Translations under genes and position numbers: made by a program | Part shown: piece by piece, positions 62,173 to 64,000 of the stretch | Numbering within the stretch: position 1 is the stretch's first letter | Layout: each line of letters opens with the position of its first letter | Notes under the pieces: model-generated | Told to the model about the DNA's origin: nothing | Seen by the model: the letters and a program-made list of their open reading frames with translations, nothing else | Database searches by the model: none | NCBI GenBank assembly: GCA_031553885.1 | Contig: JAVBKV010000014.1 | Coordinates: 26,815 to 90,814, forward strand | Direction of reading: 5' to 3' | Length of the DNA: 64,000 nucleotides | From: JAVBKV01 sp031553885 | GTDB lineage: Bacteria; Bacteroidota; Bacteroidia; Bacteroidales; Azobacteroidaceae

Positions 62173-63816
62173 ATGTCGTTAAAAAACAGCATTTTATCAA
62201 TTTCTTTTTCATTATTAGTAATGGTCTCTTTTTCATCATGTGCCACAATCTTCTGTGGGACAAAAGGTAATACCACTATTACCGGAAATACGACCGATTC
62301 CATACGATTAGTTATTGACAATAAAGATTATGGGAATGTGACACTTCCGTATAAGGCGAAAATGAAACGAGGATTTAGTTCCAGTAAAATAAAAGCATAT
62401 TCTTATGATGGAGTTGATACGGTAAATGTCGAAGCAAAAAAGAATTTTAATTTTATAACCCTCATATACCCTTTCCCTGGCTTTCTGGCCATAGACGCGA
62501 TAACAGGGGCCATGATGAAACCGAAAAAAACATACAATGTTTTTTTTACAAATTATGATATTACCCCAGCCATAACGTGGCAACAGATTGATGTCGATAT
62601 GGTCAACTATAAAAAAGAAGATCGGATAAAAAAGAAAAATTTATCGAAATTAAACAATTTAAGTCAACTTGATTCAATCCACATTACAGGATACAAATCA
62701 ATGGGAAAAATATCTGAGAATTACTTTTTATTAGAAAAAGAGAGTCTGTATTTTCTATATAATAAGTTAACCGATCAAACTCTAGGAGGCTATCACTCGG
62801 TTAATCTGCCTTCAGATGGATTATGTCTTGCTAAAAAATCAATTAATGGCACAACAAAGTATGTTTTTATTAAATTAGATTCATTTAAAGAACTGAAACT
62901 GACATTTGATCATGCCCAGGATTTTACAGAAGGATTGGCTCATGTAAGCTATAATGGATCTAACTGTTATATAAACATCCTTGGAAAAATTGTACTAAAA
63001 GAAAACAACCAGATCGATTTTCCTTCTGAATACGCCGGCTTTAGTGAAGGAGCTGCTCTCGCCTATAATAAGGAAATCGGGCTCTTCGGATATATTCATA
63101 ATCCATATAATAAAAACGTTAATCCAAGTCAAACCCAGATTAGCGAACGAGCCATTCAAAAATGGATAGAATTAGGGAATAACGCTTCTACCGGTAAAGA
63201 ATATTACAAAGCCATTTACTACTATAATCAAGCCATCAAATATGATCCGGAGAATATTGAGGCATTGGTTTCTTTAAGTGGAAGTTTATATTATTCCGGA
63301 AATTATAGCAAATCAATGGATATTAGTACCAAAGTACTTCAGAAAGATCCCCAAAATAAATTGGCTGAGTATTATCTCAATTCAGCTCACGAAAAAAATG
63401 AATCCCGAAGACAACAAACTCAGAAAACGGAAACAGATGATTTCTTGACTAACCTATCCAAAGTTGGAGCAATGATGCAAGAAATTGGGAACACGATGAA
63501 CAACGGTTCTTCTGGAATCTCAGATAGCCAGGCAAATGCGAGAGGTACCAGTTCGTCAAAATGTGAAGAGCTACGAAGTCGGTATAAAAAACTAAAGTAT
63601 ATGCTAGCTCAGGAAATTGGAGATAATTCTGCCAGACAGGCATCTGCTTCTTCAAAAGATCATGTTCATAATGAATATGGAGCACAATACAATAGCGGAG
63701 CTACGGCTGGTGATCGAAGAGTAATCAACAGTTCGAAGTCAACTATCAGGACGTATGAGCAAGAAATAAAAAGGATTGAGCAACAAGCAAAGAAGATAGG
63801 GTGTACTTTACAATAA
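62173..63816 (+). CDS. TPR-containing lipoprotein of unknown function
   Basis: This protein of about 547 residues has lipobox FSSC (Cys22), followed by ATIFCG-x-KG, a start seen in small Bacteroidota lipoproteins. Residues about 25-150 include two hydrophobic stretches (FITLIYPFPGFLAIDAITGAMM near 95-116). A beta-propeller-like WG/KWG-type region follows (AHVSYNGSNCYINILGK, about 255-300). Two TPRs (EYYKAIYYYNQAIKYDPEN and GNYSKSMDISTKVLQKDPQN, about 340-395) and a charged helical tail finish it. The open frame extends upstream to 62068, inside the LRR gene, but ATG 62173 begins the lipoprotein signal. The DNA is AT-rich. The gene ends in a strong terminator. Confidence 0.72.
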   Translation: MSLKNSILSISFSLLVMVSFSSCATIFCGTKGNTTITGNTTDSIRLVIDNKDYGNVTLPYKAKMKRGFSSSKIKAYSYDGVDTVNVEAKKNFNFITLIYPFPGFLAIDAITGAMMKPKKTYNVFFTNYDITPAITWQQIDVDMVNYKKEDRIKKKNLSKLNNLSQLDSIHITGYKSMGKISENYFLLEKESLYFLYNKLTDQTLGGYHSVNLPSDGLCLAKKSINGTTKYVFIKLDSFKELKLTFDHAQDFTEGLAHVSYNGSNCYINILGKIVLKENNQIDFPSEYAGFSEGAALAYNKEIGLFGYIHNPYNKNVNPSQTQISERAIQKWIELGNNASTGKEYYKAIYYYNQAIKYDPENIEALVSLSGSLYYSGNYSKSMDISTKVLQKDPQNKLAEYYLNSAHEKNESRRQQTQKTETDDFLTNLSKVGAMMQEIGNTMNNGSSGISDSQANARGTSSSKCEELRSRYKKLKYMLAQEIGDNSARQASASSKDHVHNEYGAQYNSGATAGDRRVINSSKSTIRTYEQEIKRIEQQAKKIGCTLQ

Positions 63817-63824
63817 ATACTACA

Positions 63825-63855
63825 AAAAACGGCGCCGAATTGGCGCCGTTTTTTT
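63825..63855 (+). terminator. Rho-independent terminator
   Basis: GC-rich stem ACGGCGCC / GGCGCCGT with flanking A and T runs (63825-63836 with 63842-63853), 5-base loop, T run to 63855. Confidence 0.92.
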
Positions 63856-63889
63856 GTATATAGAGGCTCATTCGCTCAATAAAAAAGAC

Positions 63890-63937
63890 AATCCCAACCG
63901 ATTCATTATGAATTAGTTGGGATTTTGTGTATCTTTG
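63890..63937 (+). promoter_or_regulatory. Right-edge hairpin and candidate -7 element for an unseen downstream gene
   Basis: AATCCCAAC (63890-63898) and GTTGGGATT (63916-63924) form a 9-bp stem, followed within six bases by TATCTTTG (63930-63937), a perfect -7 element. The hairpin occupies the space where a -33 element would lie. No start codon or gene can be assigned before the window ends. Confidence 0.4.
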
Positions 63938-64000
63938 TTTGTCCCCCGATAATAGGGTTTCGAGGCCAAAAACGGGGAAATCACGCTAAAAAATACAGCA

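Noticed and set aside
1..64000. tRNA or rRNA genes, CRISPR arrays, riboswitches and complete insertion sequences
   Set aside because: I looked for cloverleaf-like ends, regular direct repeats with spacers and transposase genes. Only the truncated REP-associated transposase and palindromic elements were found. A tRNAscan or Infernal run would be the decisive check.

Overview
The window looks like a chromosomal segment of a gut-type Bacteroidales bacterium (phylum Bacteroidota). Several independent signs agree: the Bacteroidota gene order of the division/cell-wall (dcw) cluster, a SusC/SusD pair, C-terminal type IX secretion (T9SS) sorting domains, lipoproteins with the short SC lipobox context, and repeated TAnnTTTG promoter elements. 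The mix of genes is compatible with the Odoribacter/Butyricimonas neighbourhood, but that is only an impression from gene content. No rRNA, tRNA, CRISPR array or complete insertion sequence was seen.

Region 1 (1-12,475, minus strand) is the dcw cluster, read from mraZ at the right to a partial murC at the left edge: mraZ, rsmH, an ftsL-like gene, PASTA-containing ftsI, murE, an inserted two-gene ATPase/DUF4435 cassette, mraY, murD, ftsW, murG, murC. Gaps are a few bases or overlaps, so the cluster is probably one transcript. Three 10-bp-spaced AAAGTG-type repeats lie at the expected MraZ operator position. The inserted pair has the domain logic of the PARIS anti-phage system (ABC-type ATPase plus DUF4435/Toprim protein) and is the most unusual part of the window.

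Region 2 (12,633-30,523) starts with a palindromic repeat element and a DUF502-like membrane protein. Then come a minus-strand operon of ADP-forming acyl-CoA synthetase, GH51 arabinofuranosidase and GH127 arabinofuranosidase; metG and cca with overlapping 3' ends; a second copy of the palindromic repeat; a Uma2-family nuclease gene; a lipoprotein; a methyltransferase-GT2 fusion divergent from a GT-C-type membrane glycosyltransferase; and gdhA.

Region 3 (30,855-38,667) holds three envelope proteins (DUF4136 lipoprotein, outer-membrane barrel, HAD-type lipoprotein), trmD, an operon of an M64 peptidase and an MG2/TonB-plug protein, and a degraded REP-associated transposase with REP-like hairpins, joined to the stub of a secreted-protein gene.

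Region 4 (39,272-49,842) is a SusC/SusD/surface-lipoprotein operon followed by an M6 and an M16 peptidase. This suggests a protein- or peptide-acquisition locus rather than a glycan locus. Region 5 (49,867-55,294) has a third palindromic repeat, an ECF sigma factor operon with a membrane protein and a Spy-like periplasmic protein, a DUF2541-like secreted protein, and a TPR lipoprotein histidine kinase with a LytTR response regulator. Region 6 (55,728-63,855) carries AT-rich, probably recently assembled genes for secreted or surface proteins: a beta-helix-like protein, a 1262-residue mosaic T9SS cargo protein, a leucine-rich-repeat protein and a TPR lipoprotein, ending in a strong terminator.
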